A stretch of 64,000 bases of DNA from Perca fluviatilis (Eukaryota > Chordata > Actinopteri > Perciformes > Percidae): NCBI RefSeq assembly GCF_010015445.1, contig NC_053116.1, positions 23,457,107 to 23,521,106 of the forward strand. Direction: 5' to 3'. The notes beneath the pieces were generated by a model. That model searched no databases and was not told the origin of the DNA. It saw only the letters and a list, made by a program, of their open reading frames with translations. Made by a program: the position numbers and the translations under genes. This document shows positions 26,701-39,389 of the stretch, one piece after another (the first letter of the stretch is position 1; every line of letters starts with the position of its first letter).

Positions 26701-27106
26701 GACAACATCCTGACTAGAGCTTCTCTGATGAGTGGGAGGTGTGCAAGCACGTGCATTACTCATACATGTATTAAAACAACTTCCACCATTTCAGCTAAAT
26801 GGAAGGTAATCTAAATTGTCTTGACATCAAGTTTGATTCTGTTCTTAGACCCAGACTGGTAGGCAAACTTTGAGTATTGTTGACTATAGGATTTCAGGGG
26901 CTTTTATAAATTTATTTATTGCATTCATGTCATGTCAGCAGAATGGAGACAATGGGGAAAACCTACCATTGTTCCAACTTGGGAACTTTAACGCATTATT
27001 CCAAAATGGTTACCCCCATTGCTAGCATTGTATATCATCCCAGGTATTTGGAAATTAAGTCTAAATTATCTATCTTTATTGTGTTACTATATTTGTAGTT
27101 CATTAA

Positions 27107-28450
27107 AGGACAATTCCGGCGCAAAACGAACCTAGGGGTTAATAACAGATCTGTCACTCTGTCGTTCTCTTGGACATGTTTTCATGCTAATCGAATGTGT
27201 TTGTAGCTTGGAACATGCTAGCGCGGACCGCTGATTAGCTTACAACGCTAGTACATGGGGCACAGGGACACTCAAATTAAATCGCTATTTAATACCACTA
27301 AAAAGGCTCAAAATATAACCACACCTTAACGTTAGCATAATGAGGGTCCCTAAATGTTAACCGAAGCATTGAGAATGTTTTAAGTGTACAGATAGTTTAT
27401 TGAAAAGATAGATTATAAAGACAACCACGTTCATGTTTACATGCGGGCGCACAGACACTCCTGTTCGGTGGCCATAGCTTCACAATGTCCACAGGTACAC
27501 CACCAGTTTCCCAAAGTACGAGACTGTGTTGCTGCATTGACTACCGGTAGCTCTCTCTCTCGTAGCCCTTTCACGGAGCTTCTGTAGCTCTTCGTCAGCA
27601 GACTGATCTCATGAAGTGGCGTATGTATGACACGCCAATTCATATGCCATTTTGGCGTGTTATCAAGACGCATAATCGCTTTTTAGCGTGTTTATCAACG
27701 CAATTCGCCCGCCATTGACCTACATTACGAGTGAATTTTTGCCGTAGCGAGTAGTATAAAGGGACGTAGGTCCGCGGATGGGTTAAACACAGGACTTTCA
27801 CCCAGGAGAGCAGGGATCGCGTCCCTTCCCCAATGTTTCTTCCTAAACCCAACCGTTTATTGTTTTCCTAAGGGTGTTTTTGTCGTTTTTTTCCGTTTTT
27901 TTGTTGCTTTTTTTGTGTTACTAAAGCCTTTCCCTGTGTTCTTTTCCTAAAACCAACCTTTTTTTTTACACACGCGTGTGACGTTGTTCTTGCGATAGTA
28001 CGTCACGTTCTCGCGATAACACGCAACGTGGCGACGCCACGTGGTGGGTATGTTTACATCTGCTGTATACAGCGTAGACATATACGTGGATAGCTCAAAA
28101 TGCATACAGATAACACGCCATTTGGCTTTAGGAAAGTGGTGTGTATGTTTACGCAAAGTCAGGATGCCATGTTGTCGTCAGTATATTCCGGCTCAAAAAG
28201 ATAAGGACGTCCATCAAACTGAAAGGGTTCGTTGTCGATGTTTTGAAATTCGGTTGAATAATCCACCATCTCTTTAGTGTATATCTTGTGGAAGCACTAG
28301 CTAGTCTGTTGTTGCGTTGAGTGCTTCTCTTATGCGTTCAGTGCTTTCTTCCGGCAACATTGGACCATGGGAGATTCCATGTTGCACGGCGTTCGGCTAG
28401 TCGTGACTGGTTTCCAAGATGACGCCTGCATGTAAACATGAACGCGACTG
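27107..28450. mobile_element. TTAA-type repeat (AGGACAATTCCGGCGC start), split by another element
   Basis: TTAA at 27103-27106 is followed by AGGACAATTCCGGCGCAAAA, a TTAAAGG-type fish repeat end. Inverted arms are visible around GTTCATGTTTACATGC (27430-27445) and GCATGTAAACATGAAC (28428-28443). A second repeat (27599-28181) lies between the arms. The right terminus is not found, so its end is approximate. Confidence 0.45.
27599..28181 (+). mobile_element. Dispersed repeat, copy A (CAGACTGATCTCATGAAGTG)
   Basis: Starts CAGACTGATCTCATGAAGTG and ends around GGATGCCATGTTGTCGTCAG. It matches the reverse copy at 38957-39387 at both ends and in the middle. The middle (about 27770-27830) is tRNA-like: GGGTTAAACACAGGACTTTCACC followed by GGGATCGCGTCCC, where TTTCACC resembles a tRNA-Glu anticodon loop and GGATCGCGTCC a B box. 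Class uncertain. Confidence 0.6.
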
Positions 28451-28459
28451 TGTCCAAAC

Positions 28460-29705
28460 TTTTGGCCTGTACTGTATAAAAGGCTCCATTACCTTGTACC
28501 TCACGTTATGGCTCTGTAGCAGACGGTTTTGTAAAAATAGGCTAACGATTGTGTCATAACCAAGCGACTTACTGTCACATAGTAGAGGAATTACCGTATA
28601 GTACAGGAGAAGCTCGCAGGCAGTTTCTACTTACGTTAGCTGTTTAGGTTTAATTACTAATGTTAACTAGCATTTTAGTTAGCAATAATTAGACTGTGCC
28701 CATGTTATCTCCTTACATATACCTACGCTTTCCGTCTCTGCAAGATTCGGAATGATTGAGATTTCTCTTGGCACAGCTACCAGAAGACTTACAACTTTCA
28801 GACAGGTTGCTCACGTCACACTTACGTCGTCTCTCTCAGTTGGAGGCTGCGTAGTAACGCTCAGCACTCACCGGAAAAGTGCTTCTAATAGCCTTCACTG
28901 GTCTCCGTCCAGAGCAACGGGATCTGTTGGTCCAGTTTATATACTGTCTATGGATACTTTCAGGTTGATGGTGTTTGAATATCTTTTGCCAGTGTAACTT
29001 GCTTTGTCTTTTTGAGCCCTAACCTCTTTAACCTTTCTGAAAGATGGCTGCAGAGAATCCAGGCCAAAAACCATTTATTAATGACTCACTCACATGTATT
29101 AACTGCATGCTTATGAACGCGTTGCGCTCTGTCTCAGGAATGTCCTTCCTGATTCAAGAACTACTTAAAAAGACAAACTAAGCTATATGGGTGAAACACC
29201 AAAAATGCACCAAAATTCCTGCTAAAAAATGTTGTAGTTCCTCACAATAAGGGCTTTATCAATATATTGTGATATGATATGTAATATTTAAAAAAAACTT
29301 GACTAGCAGCAAGCAAGCAGTGAGTGGAGAAGTACCCTGACCATTTTGTTTTTCAAAGCTACTGTAGCTGTCATATTTTACGGGACCCGCGTGAGCGCGG
29401 ATTTCATGGTAAATCAGCCGTCGAGGCTTACGGCGCTGTTTGTCACTTGCCTGAGGAGAAACTGCTGTACTTGCGCTGTTGTTTATTTGGTTGTCATGAC
29501 TTTGCGAGTGATGACGTCCTGTCACTGTTCCAGTCTCTCACCCTCATAGCAGAGAGAGAGAGTGGATGACTGTTCGCTTGAGTTCAGTGGAGCACTTTTT
29601 AAGTACATTTTTAAGTACATATAACAACCCACGTGCCCGAACAAGTGGCAAGTGGATTTAATAATATTTCCGCAAAATCCGGTATTATCAGACCATTCTT
29701 TAATT
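28460..29705. other. Non-coding stretch
   Basis: No gene recognised. Short overlapping frames at 29324-29569 have no domain. Confidence 0.45.
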
Positions 29706-29709
29706 AGTT

Positions 29710-31640
29710 GTTAACTAGTTGACAGAGAGTCACAGCTCTAGTGAGCCATCTATTCCTAAAGCTCTGACTAGTGACAACTTCATGAGCTTCTTTAATGATA
29801 AAATTATCTCAATTAGAGATAAAATCCATCACCTTTTGCACTCAATTTCCAACAGTTCACCTTTAAATGCAGGACCACTAGAAAAAATGATAAGACCTGA
29901 TATATGCTTAGACTGCTTTTATCCTATAGACCTTCAACAATTAATGTTAAAGGTATCCTCAGCTAAGCCTTCTACCTGTCTCTTAGACCCCATCCCAGCG
30001 AGGCTACTCAAAGAAGCGTTACCTGTAATTAACACTTTATTAACAGGTTATGTACCGCAGTCATTTAAAGTAGCTGTGATAAAACCTTTCCTGAAAAAAC
30101 CCAACCTCGATCCTGACGTCTTAGCAAACTATAGACCTATATCTAACCTTCCCTTTCTCTCCAAGATCCTTGAGAAAGTAGTTGCTAATCAATTATGTGA
30201 TTTTCTACATAGCATTAGTTTATTTGAGGACTTTCAATCAGGATTTAGAAAACATCATAGCACAGAGACGGCACTGGTGAAAATGACTAACAACCTTGAC
30301 AACTAACTGCTGCAGACAAAGGACTTGTCTCCGTACTTGTTTTACTAGATCTTAGTGCTGCATTTGACACTATTGACCATACAATCCTGTTACAGAGATT
30401 GGAATGCTTAGTTGGCATTCAAGGAATCACACTAAGCTGGTTTAAGTCCTATTTCTCTGATCACTCTCAATTTGTTAATGTTAATGATAAATCCTCCAAG
30501 TACGCCAAAGTTAGCCTTGGCGTTCCACAAGGCTCAGTGCTTGGACCAATTCTATTCTCCTTATATATGCTTCCTCTTGGTAATATTATTAAGAAACACT
30601 CTATTAACTTTCACTGTTATGCGGATGACACCCAATTATACTTGTCAATCAAACCAGACGAAACCAGTCAGTTAACTAAACTTCAAGCATGCATAAAAGA
30701 TATAAAATCCTGGATGACCTACAATTTTCTGATGTTAAACTCTAACAAAACTGAAGTTATTGTGCTGGGATATAGCTACTCTGGATGGTATTGCCTTGGC
30801 CTCCAGCACTACTGTCAGAAATGTAGGAGTTATTTTTGATCAGGATATATCCTTTAACGGCCATCTAAAACAAACCTCAAGAACTGCCTTTTTCCATCTT
30901 CGTAACATTGCCAAAATTAGGAAAATCCTGTCTCAAAACGATGCTGAAAAACTAGTCCATGCATTTGTTACTTCCAGGCAGGACTATTGTAATTCCCTAC
31001 TGTCAGGTTGCTCAAATAAGTCCCTTAAGACTCTCCAGCTGATCCAGAATGCTGCAGCGCGTGTTCTGACAAGAACTAAGAAAAGAGATCATATTTCTCC
31101 TGTACTAGCCTCTCTGCATTGGCTTCCTGTGAAATCCAGGTCCTCCTGACCTACAAAGCTCTAAATGGTCAAGCACCATCATATCTAGAAGAGCTCCTAG
31201 TACCTTATTGCCCCACTAGAGCACTATGCTCCCAGAATGCAGAGTTACTTGTGGTACCTAGAGTCTCTAAAAGTAGAATGGGAGCCAGAGCCTTCAGCTA
31301 CCAGGCTCCACTCCTGTGGAACCAGCTCCCAGTCTGGGTTTGGGGGGCAGACACGGTCACCACATTTAAGAATAAACTGAAAACCATCCTCTTTGATAAA
31401 GCTTATAGTTAGGGAGGAGGAGTTGCAGTGTCCGCCTAACCAGGCCCACCTGCTTCTCTTCATAGTCGTCAGATTAATAATATAACAAAAAGTAGAGGGA
31501 GGCAGGCCAGTACAGCCCGATCCGGCAGGGGAGAGTTCCAAGCCCGAACAGGCTCCTCTCCTTAAACTGCCTGTCTCTCTTAGTTATGCTCTTAGTTATG
31601 CTGTTATAGTTTTAGACTGCCGGGGGACTTCCGTCCTTCC
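29710..31640 (+). mobile_element. L2/CR1-type LINE, 5'-truncated, ORF2 broken by frameshifts
   Basis: Four open segments in alternating frames (29719-30306, about 30303-30780, 30760-31149, 31119-31412) cover most of a non-LTR reverse transcriptase. Visible motifs in order: FKVAVIKPFLKKPNLDP, NYRPISNLPFLSKILEKVV, the [13 protein letters not shown] block, [18 protein letters not shown], the catalytic CYADDTQLY box (YADD at 30618-30629) and the C-terminal SLHWLPV and MGARAFSYQAPLLWNQLP region. These are typical of the fish L2/Maui and CR1 group of the Jockey superfamily. A 3' UTR with repeated TTAGTTATGCT and GACTGCCGGGGGACTT follows. The 5' end, with the endonuclease, is missing. Inactive. Confidence 0.85.
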
Positions 31641-31700
31641 TTCCTTCCTTTGACTGCTCTCTCCTCTCCTCTCTTTCCTTTGACTGCTCTCTCCTCTCAC
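31628..31700. repeat. (CCTT)n run and short direct repeat
   Basis: CCTT units at about 31634-31650 end the LINE. CTTTGACTGCTCTCTCCTCT then occurs twice about 30 bp apart. Confidence 0.8.
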
Positions 31701-32265
31701 TTTCCATTTGTGTGCATCCCGTCCTACGATAGATAAGGATCTGCGTGTAAAAACCCAAACTAAAGTCTAATTCAGCACAAGTTCTTTCAGATTTGGGTAC
31801 CATATGAATTAGGTTTTTTGAGTTTATTTTTCAGAATCCATCTTGACTTTGTGTAAGTGTAGGTCCCGATTTGGGTTGGATACAATGTTTTGGACCCACG
31901 AAGAGCTCTGTTATAAACCTGTCTTTTTGTAAAATAGAATCAGCCTTTCTAAGTAGTTTTCCACATGTGGCACATTTTCGTCCTGGGAGGTGGTGTTTTC
32001 ACCTGACCTGTATGTGACCTGAGCAGCCTCTCTTGTTTAACACCTGGGTGCTGAGTGAGGAGGTTCAGTCTCTCCCTCTGCCACACAGGAAGTTAGGATT
32101 CCCTTTCAACAAACGACACAGAAATCTGTATGATAAGTAGAGAAGAGAGAGAGTTAGGACTCCCAATTCTCAAACAACACAGGAAGCTGTTGTATAAGCA
32201 AAGGCGAAATTGAGAGAGAGAAATGAATGTTGCCTTTCCTGCTTTTGAAGTATTTATGAGGATCT
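31701..32265. other. Non-coding stretch
   Basis: Nothing recognised apart from a loosely repeated GTTAGGA(TT/CT)CCC motif at about 32092 and 32153. Confidence 0.45.
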
Positions 32266-32269
32266 TCCA

Positions 32270-32640
32270 CTAAGCCTGAACTTCTCTCTGCAGACATGAG
32301 CGTCATCCCAGGTAGAATTAATTTCACCCACTGGATCTTTAAGACATTCATATTTCGATAACATTAAGGGCAGCGGGAAAAAAAATATCCATAAAATGAG
32401 CCTGGCAGATTTTCTCTGATTCAGGGCATCCCGGCAGAGCAACTCCTATTTCACTGGTCGAACAATACTACTTGTCCCACTATAACACCCCTTCAAACTT
32501 GTGTATATATTCGCAGACGTTTGCTGACGACGATTTAGCCTCTTGGGGCAACAGCCAATATTTCAGGGGCTCCGTTGAAGCCAGCAGGTATCTGGGCCAA
32601 GACTTCCTCTTCTGTGCATCAGCCATTTACAGTATGATTA
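32270..32640. promoter_or_regulatory. Candidate conserved non-coding element G
   Basis: Complex sequence with GGTAGAATTAATTTCACCC, GAGCCTGGCAGATTTTCTC and GACGACGATTTAGCC segments. Texture-based call only. Confidence 0.25.
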
Positions 32641-33240
32641 GCAAGACTGTTAAAAAAAAAGAAAAAGGAAAAAAAAGCTAAATTGTTGTCAGAGGGCCGA
32701 TGGGTTCCAAGATTGCATTTCTGCCGATGCGTTCCACCTCTTTTCCTCTTCACACAGATTGTTTGCCCGCTTAAACGTGATTGGTCAATACTACTCTGAA
32801 TGCAAGTGGAAACCAGAACGCTTCCTAAACCAAGATCTTTTCCCATTGCCTATAGAGTCTGTTTCTAGATCTGTTCATAGAGATTCATATTTTCGTAACT
32901 GGTTATACAGTATGTCTTTCATAATACCCATCCAATCTGCCAAACCCTGAATTTTGTCTTTTAATTGATTTATCATGTGCTAACTCACACAAAACCTTTC
33001 GTTCTCCAACTCACACACCCACACATTTTCATTCACAAACACATAAAGTTGTAGACAAGCATCAGTGCACATGCACACATGCACACACACATTTACACAC
33101 ACAGAGAATACACTACACTGAGAGGGAGTGCTGTATTGGCTTTTCTTCAGGAAGTGCGGCTCCTCCAAAGCTCTGGTCAGATGAAAGGCAAAGAGCTGCA
33201 TCGATCGGCCCAGAGCGGGGGTGGGGGGTGATGGAGCGAG

Positions 33241-33270
33241 TGGTGTGTGTGTGTGTGTGTGTGTGTGTGT
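33241..33270. repeat. (GT)n microsatellite
   Basis: GT run in a G-rich context. A (CACCAG)4 run lies at 33487-33510 and a short GA run near 33556-33571. Confidence 0.9.
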
Positions 33271-33971
33271 TGGTGGGGGGTGGAGGGGGCAGAGCCTGCG
33301 GTGTGTCTGCCTGATGCAGGGCTGCCAGCCAGGCGAGGAGCAAAAGGCCAGAGGGGTCCGGTGGGCTGAGAGAGGGGGGCAGCGAGTTGTCGCTGTGGCC
33401 CCGTGGCTCCACCGTAACCCCCTGGCCCCTCAGTGGAGAATGTACAGCACGTACACACACCCAAACACGCATGCATGCACACACAACACCAGCACCAGCA
33501 CCAGCACCAGTCTGCTGTTGTTGATGAGAGCTGTCAGAATGAAACAACATGGCAGAGAGAGAGAGAGAGAGACAAACACATAAAACATTTTTTCATTTAG
33601 TTATCTTGTGTTACTTTTAGGACTCAGTATCATTTGACATTTTTTGATAGAAATTTTTCTACAAGACCTTTTTTGTTTAAAAATAGAAGTTCTTTTGTGT
33701 TATCAAAACACAAGCAGCTGCACAAGAACTTGATTTCAATTGATCTAAATAAGATTATGGATCTGGCCACATATTTCAGCTGCCAGTTTTCAGTACTGGA
33801 CAGTTTTCGACACTGTACTGTGGACACATTTTGGTCAGTACCAAAAAAGCAACAAGATTGAACACCCAGTTCCAGAATTTGCTTTAATATATGTTTTCAT
33901 AAAGTTGATTTTCTGACAGCTGAACAACAATGACACCTTCCATAACAATACTATATTGAGTTATTGATGAA

Positions 33972-35362
33972 CAGTGTTGAGAGTAGCGTGTTGCAAAAGT
34001 AACGCAATTACAGTAATGTATTGCTTTTTGCTGTAATATAATGCATTGCTAATAATATTTTGGTAATATTATACCCATTGCAATCTCTGTAACGCAGTTT
34101 AACCTGAAATTAAGGGGTGTTTTGTTTTTTTAAGAGTTCACCAACATCACAAACAACATTTGGCACCAGAGAAAAGAACGTTATTTCCTGTTGCTGGAAT
34201 TCAGTGGTTGAGATGACTGCAGAGACTGATTCTACATTTGCGAGATGGACATACTCCAATTATTTTCAGGAGTTATGTGTGCTGTCCCGTCACTGTTCCT
34301 GTGGTCAGAGCCAGAACCAGAGATGGACAACATCTGTGTTCCTACAGGTAACGGTACGTCAGCACAGACAGTGGTGTGTCCGAGCAACTTACAGATATAA
34401 ACATGTTGGGAATTAACGTTCAGGCTTACTACACATAAATATACTGTAAACATTTTATCGGCGGTGGAAAGTAACTATACCATACTTCAATACAATTGTA
34501 AGGTAGCCTTCTTTTAATTGAGGATTTCCATTTTTCTCCTACTTTATACTTCTACTCCACTACAATTCAGAGTCAAGTATTGTATTGTTTATATTGTATT
34601 GTATTGGATAAAGATGAGACTTTGTTGATCCTGTGCTGAAATTCACAAGCTACCTGCAAAGTCATAGCCTACTTCCGTGGTTATTTTAGTGAAAGTAACT
34701 CAAAAGCAGACGTGTATAAAGTACTAGAGACCCATACTTGAGTAAAAGTACAAGTGCTCTATCAAAAAAGTGACTTGAGTAGAAATAGAATTGCTCTTTA
34801 AGCACCACACTTAAGTAGAAGTACTAAAGTATTAAAAAAAATGTTGTACTTAAGTATTGCAAGTAGTTTATTTTAAAATGTACTACTCAAATACTGAAAG
34901 TAAAAGTACAAGTATTGTGTTATTTAGTTATTAAAGAAAGCAGTCAAAAGTTTGAATATCATATTGTTTATATTATGTCAAATGTTTAGCCAAGGCTATA
35001 GCCAAAGGAATTAACAACTATTAAATATATTAAAAATAACTAATACTGATACTGAATATTGAAATAAAATGTATAATTATCAGACTGTGCAAGTAAAATG
35101 AACATCCTCTCCAGCACAGTAACGATTAAAGCTAAATTAAATACTCCACTAGAGTACAGATACAGCTTTTTAGTACTTAAGTAGAGTAGTGAAGTAGTTC
35201 TACTTCGTTAATATACAGCTCTGCTCAAAAGTAACTAGTCAAAAATAGTGTAAAGCTTTACAATTAAGAAACAGTAATATTATAATATAACTAATTACTC
35301 TCAAATGACAGTAACTAGAAATCATAATGTATTACATTTTGGAAGTAACTTGCCCAACACTG
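33972..35362. mobile_element. hAT-like repeat block (CAGTGTTG ... CCCAACACTG)
   Basis: The left end begins CAGTGTTGAGAGTAGCG and the right end closes GTAACTTGCCCAACACTG, the inverted CAGTGTTGGG terminus of common fish hAT MITEs. Inside are further AGTACTTAAGTA-rich repeats (about 34450-34560 and 34700-35220) that look like separate related insertions. No clear 8-bp duplication flanks the outer ends, so this may be several overlapping elements rather than one. No transposase. Confidence 0.5.
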
Positions 35363-36025
35363 AATAGCAAAAATCACTTTCCTTTGCTTATTTTTACCTT
35401 TTCAGCTGAAACCATGAAACTTGTTTACCTTTTCTAATTCCTCAAACAACAGACTTGCATGTAATTTGATGAGATACTATACTTTTTAATGCGTAAACAA
35501 AGCTAAATTTAGTACTGCAAATGTGAGATGGCCTTATACTCTGTACTATTAAATCAAAACAATAAGCAAGGTTCTTCATAAAAAAAACTCTACTACTAAA
35601 AATGTAGTTTTATAAAAGTAGCTGAAACTTAAAATCTGCAGAAGTACAGAACATTAAACTGTGAATAGTCACTCCTCCTCTAGGTGTTAGGCGGTATCGC
35701 AATGGGCACACTATAAGTGACAATCATTTTCTGGATGGGCTGTTTAAATAAATAAGTAACAATTGACAGACCATTATTTTACATCTCAAATCATGTGATG
35801 TGAGCAGCTACCAACTGATATTGCAGTCTTGTGCTACTACTCCGTCTGTGTCTCTCCACTGGAAACAACCCGTGTCAAAGATACCACAGTCTTTAGAGGC
35901 TAAGGTTTGACTGTGAATACATAATTTTGTATTTTATACTTAATATAAAATATGTAGAAATAGACTGTTGTTGGCTGTGGCATATATAAATTTACCCTCA
36001 GTGTCTTATCAAATTCATTTGAGTC
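35363..36025. other. Non-coding stretch, nothing recognised
   Basis: AT-rich sequence with no supported feature. Confidence 0.45.
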
Positions 36026-36029
36026 AACA

Positions 36030-36205
36030 CATGCCCATATGTGGACTTGGGCTGGGCGTGTCCAACCCTCTGTGCTTCGTACCCCCGGGGAGAGATCGGC
36101 CAGGGCGGCTCGCTAATTGAAATGTGTTGGCGACTCATCGACGTCTCGGCTCCAGTTTCAGGGCTATTTTGAACCGCAGTGCTGATTGCTGGTTTCACAT
36201 CACAC
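36030..36205. promoter_or_regulatory. Candidate conserved non-coding element H
   Basis: Complex sequence with GGCTCGCTAATTGAAATG near 36106 and GCGACTCATCGACG, in an AT-rich neighbourhood. Texture-based call only. Confidence 0.25.
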
Positions 36206-37129
36206 AGGAAAAAAAATCAATAGTAGCTGCCAGAGCTAGGGTTTATTCTTTACAGGCAGACATTATGTATATATGCTTTGCAGAGGAGGGTTTGATATTT
36301 ATCATTTGTCATTTTGTATTTGCAGATCATCCTGAGCTGTAGAATATAGAATATATCTAAATTGCTAAGAAAGACAACGCTTGTGAAGAGTTTCCAAAAA
36401 AATAATGCGGTTTAAATTTCCAGATCCAGAACAGTGTTCACAGGGCTGGCCAGGCCAAGAAATTTCCTCAAAACTTTTCTTGTGTTACTTTTTGCATGTT
36501 TTCAACAGAGAGAAACACTCTTGACCTCTGGTGAGCACCAAAGGGGCCTCGTTATGGAAAAGTGGGTCTTTGTGATTTACAGGGACTTTGCTTGTGCTTT
36601 CAGCGCAGCACAATCCAAAGAGCGAAATTTTTCGCCGTTACCCAAAGGCATCAGTGAACTTGTAGATTTTTATTTCAGTGTAGATTGGTGTCTACTAACA
36701 CTTTGTAGTAAGTGATCATTTTGTAGTTCAGTGGACAGAATACGAATTCATTTAACATTTCTAATTGAAGGAATACTTACTTCCTAAAACAGCTTGTTGT
36801 GTTTTTTTTCTTTCTTTTAACATAATGAAGTGATACTTTGACATTTCTTTCCAACAGTTTGGTACAAACTGTTTCCACTTTGGTCCACCAATAAATATCG
36901 TTAAATCTCTCAAACATCATTTAACATTGAAGTCTTTACCACTTAGATCCTCAGTTATACTGCTATGCATTTAACTAAATAACCCCACAACAATGTCTGC
37001 CTTTGTAGTGGTGGTAATGCTGGCCATTGTTTTGATCTTTAGTTGGATTCCAGGGGCCTAATTTGGTATTAAATTGTGGTCATATATGGCACTGCCCATA
37101 TCAATGAGTTCTTTTCTTATTGTATTGTT

Positions 37130-37430
37130 TGAAATCACTAAGTCGGATCTCGTGAAGGCTAATGTAGCCTACTATCTGGGCTTTGGCTGCTGGTGCTGCT
37201 ACCCTTCAAACACACAGTGAGCCCTTTGAAAAATGGATTGCGGAAGAGATAAGAAATAATTTATGTTCCTATCACTGCCTCGCACAAATATGGTGGGGAA
37301 TACTGTGCCAATAACTCCCACAAACTCAGAGAGGCACGCTATCTTTTACTGCACAAATTATTAACGGCGCTGGGGAGGAAGGGGAGACGCTGTGCATTTT
37401 TTGCAAGATAGACCTGGCTCATTGCTTGTT
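37130..37430. promoter_or_regulatory. Candidate conserved non-coding element I
   Basis: About 300 bp of complex sequence with no simple repeats, including GAGATAAGAAATAATTTATG and GCACAAATTATTAACGGCGC (homeodomain and GATA-like cores). Texture-based call only. Confidence 0.3.
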
Positions 37431-37579
37431 GAAGCTTTAAGTTCACCAGAGTACTTTATATTCAAAGACAAGGAATCCTGAAGTGAAAACTGAAAAAACA
37501 ATCATGTAGGATTTTTAATTGTATCACTTCAGCCTCATCATAATGTGAGTAATAGACAAAATGACAAGCTGACTAAATT

Positions 37580-37583
<4 letters not shown>

Positions 37584-37612
<29 letters not shown>

Positions 37613-37621
37613 CTTGTATGC

Positions 37622-37660
<39 letters not shown>
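37584..37660. repeat. Interrupted (GT)n microsatellite
   Basis: Two GT runs (37584-37611 and 37624-37660) separated by CTTGTATGCGC. Confidence 0.95.
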
Positions 37661-37662
<2 letters not shown>

Positions 37663-38956
37663 CAGGGAATAGAAGGAGGAGAGGAGGGAGTCCAAAGGGG
37701 AGTGTTGAGGGAGGATACTTGGGGTCGGGTGTCCGCTTGCCTCTGTCGGCTGGCGTTGACAGCTACAGACGCTGGTCTAAAATGAGAATCCTCTTGGGCC
37801 GCCTGCCTGCCCATCCAGCAAGAAAATAAATCCCATGTGGAAGAGCCGCTGTGTGGGATCACAGACAGCCGCCTGACCCCCCAGATCCGCCGGGGGAGGC
37901 CAAGGGCGCCGGCACGACAGCATAACCCCCCCTCATCCCCCCCAGGGTCTAATGTTACTCTGCCTGCTTGCCAACTCTGAAATTCTGGAGTTAGAGGACT
38001 GTGTTGGTCCCACACTAGTTCAGTTTCAAAACAGATTTTTGGGGAATCTTTGGACGAGTGTTTGAGCGAAGATTTAGCTTAAGGCCTAGGTTATTCCACA
38101 AAAATAGCACCAAGGTCTCTCTGTGCTTACAGGGCCATACACTGTTAAAAATGTTTAGAAACTTAAAACGAAGGGGAAATTTGACTTAAACCTTATTGAA
38201 AAAGGGGCTGTTGCTGGTGTTCAGAGACTGCACACAGTGGCCAAAAAAACACTGCCTAGTGAGCAATTAGAGACGCATACTGAGAATAAAAAGTTTTGAA
38301 ATATGAAGTGGTGTTTAGCACGACCACTAGATGAAGCCCAGAGACTGTATTCCCTGAAACATTTTCTGACAAATTCCAACTTAGCAGAGCTAAACTCCCT
38401 CCAGGACCCCTGAAACATATCATGTCTAGATAAAATGAGAATGAGTCAGCAAGAGGTAGCAGGGGAGCTAATAGCTTTAACGAGTATTAATGACTACAAC
38501 AGAAGGTTGTCTAGCTTTTTCTGCCTCGATTTTATCAAATAGCGTAGAAATGGGAAATGGTATAAACAGCAGAGAAAGATGAAATGGTGAACCTTGAATT
38601 ATGAAGGTGATCCACTGTAATGTGTAGATTACTGTAGCAATGTGACGTCTTCATCATGGCCCAGATATTTGGTACATTATGTCTATTTTGCCAATACAGG
38701 AAGTCATGCACCCTTTATGCAGTGAGGCAGAAGAAAGGTTGTGGAGTTCTGGGTGGTGGATTGGGGTGTGCAACTTTTTTTATATTAATGAACATCCGTT
38801 ACATTCAAGCCATTGCCAAATTAGTTGATACAAAGCCAATTAAGACTATCAGCTCCACAAAACTCTCTTTGTATTTCTCAGTATGGCTATGTTCAGAAAC
38901 TGGTTTCGTCCGGTGACTTTTGTGCACAGAAAATCGAGTGAAGATAATTATCTCTT
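37661..38956. other. Non-coding stretch
   Basis: GC-richer sequence at 37770-37990 gives a minus-strand frame without a recognised domain; the rest is ordinary. Confidence 0.4.
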
Positions 38957-39387
38957 CTGACAACATGGCATCATGACTTTGCGTAAACATACACGCCACT
39001 TTCCTAAAGCCAAATGGTGTTTTATCTGTACACATTTTGAGCTATCCACGTGTATGTCTACGCTGTATACAGCAGATGTAAACATACACCACGTGGCGTT
39101 GGTATGGCTTAAAAAATAAAAAAATAAAACAACACGCGAGACACAAGCCCAGCTCTCCTGGGTGAAAGTCCTGTGCTTTACCCATCCGCCACCCCAACCA
39201 ACTTCCTTCTGCAGACTTAGGTCCTTTCATACTACTCGCTATGGCAAGAATTCACACGTAATGTAGGTCAATGGTGGCCGAATGGCGTTGATAAACACGC
39301 TAAAAAGTGATTATGCGTCTTTATAACACGGCAAAATGGCATACGAATTCACGTGTCATACATACGCCACTTTATGAGATCAGTCTG
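38957..39387 (-). mobile_element. Dispersed repeat, copy B, inverted relative to 27599
   Basis: Reverse-oriented match to copy A: it ends CACTTTATGAGATCAGTCTG and begins CTGACAACATGGCATCATG. It shares the GCTGTATACAGCAGATGTAAAC and TCCTGGGTGAAAGTCCTGTG segments. It is shorter than copy A because the poly-T middle is missing. The tRNA-like core lies at about 39140-39200. Confidence 0.6.
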
Positions 39388-39389
39388 CG

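Noticed and set aside
26350..26814. 154-codon frame as a gene
   Set aside because: No domain, and an overlapping frame of similar length on the same strand points to composition rather than coding.
27770..27830. A functional tRNA gene
   Set aside because: Only the anticodon-loop and B-box-like parts are present; the acceptor stem is missing and the segment belongs to a dispersed repeat.
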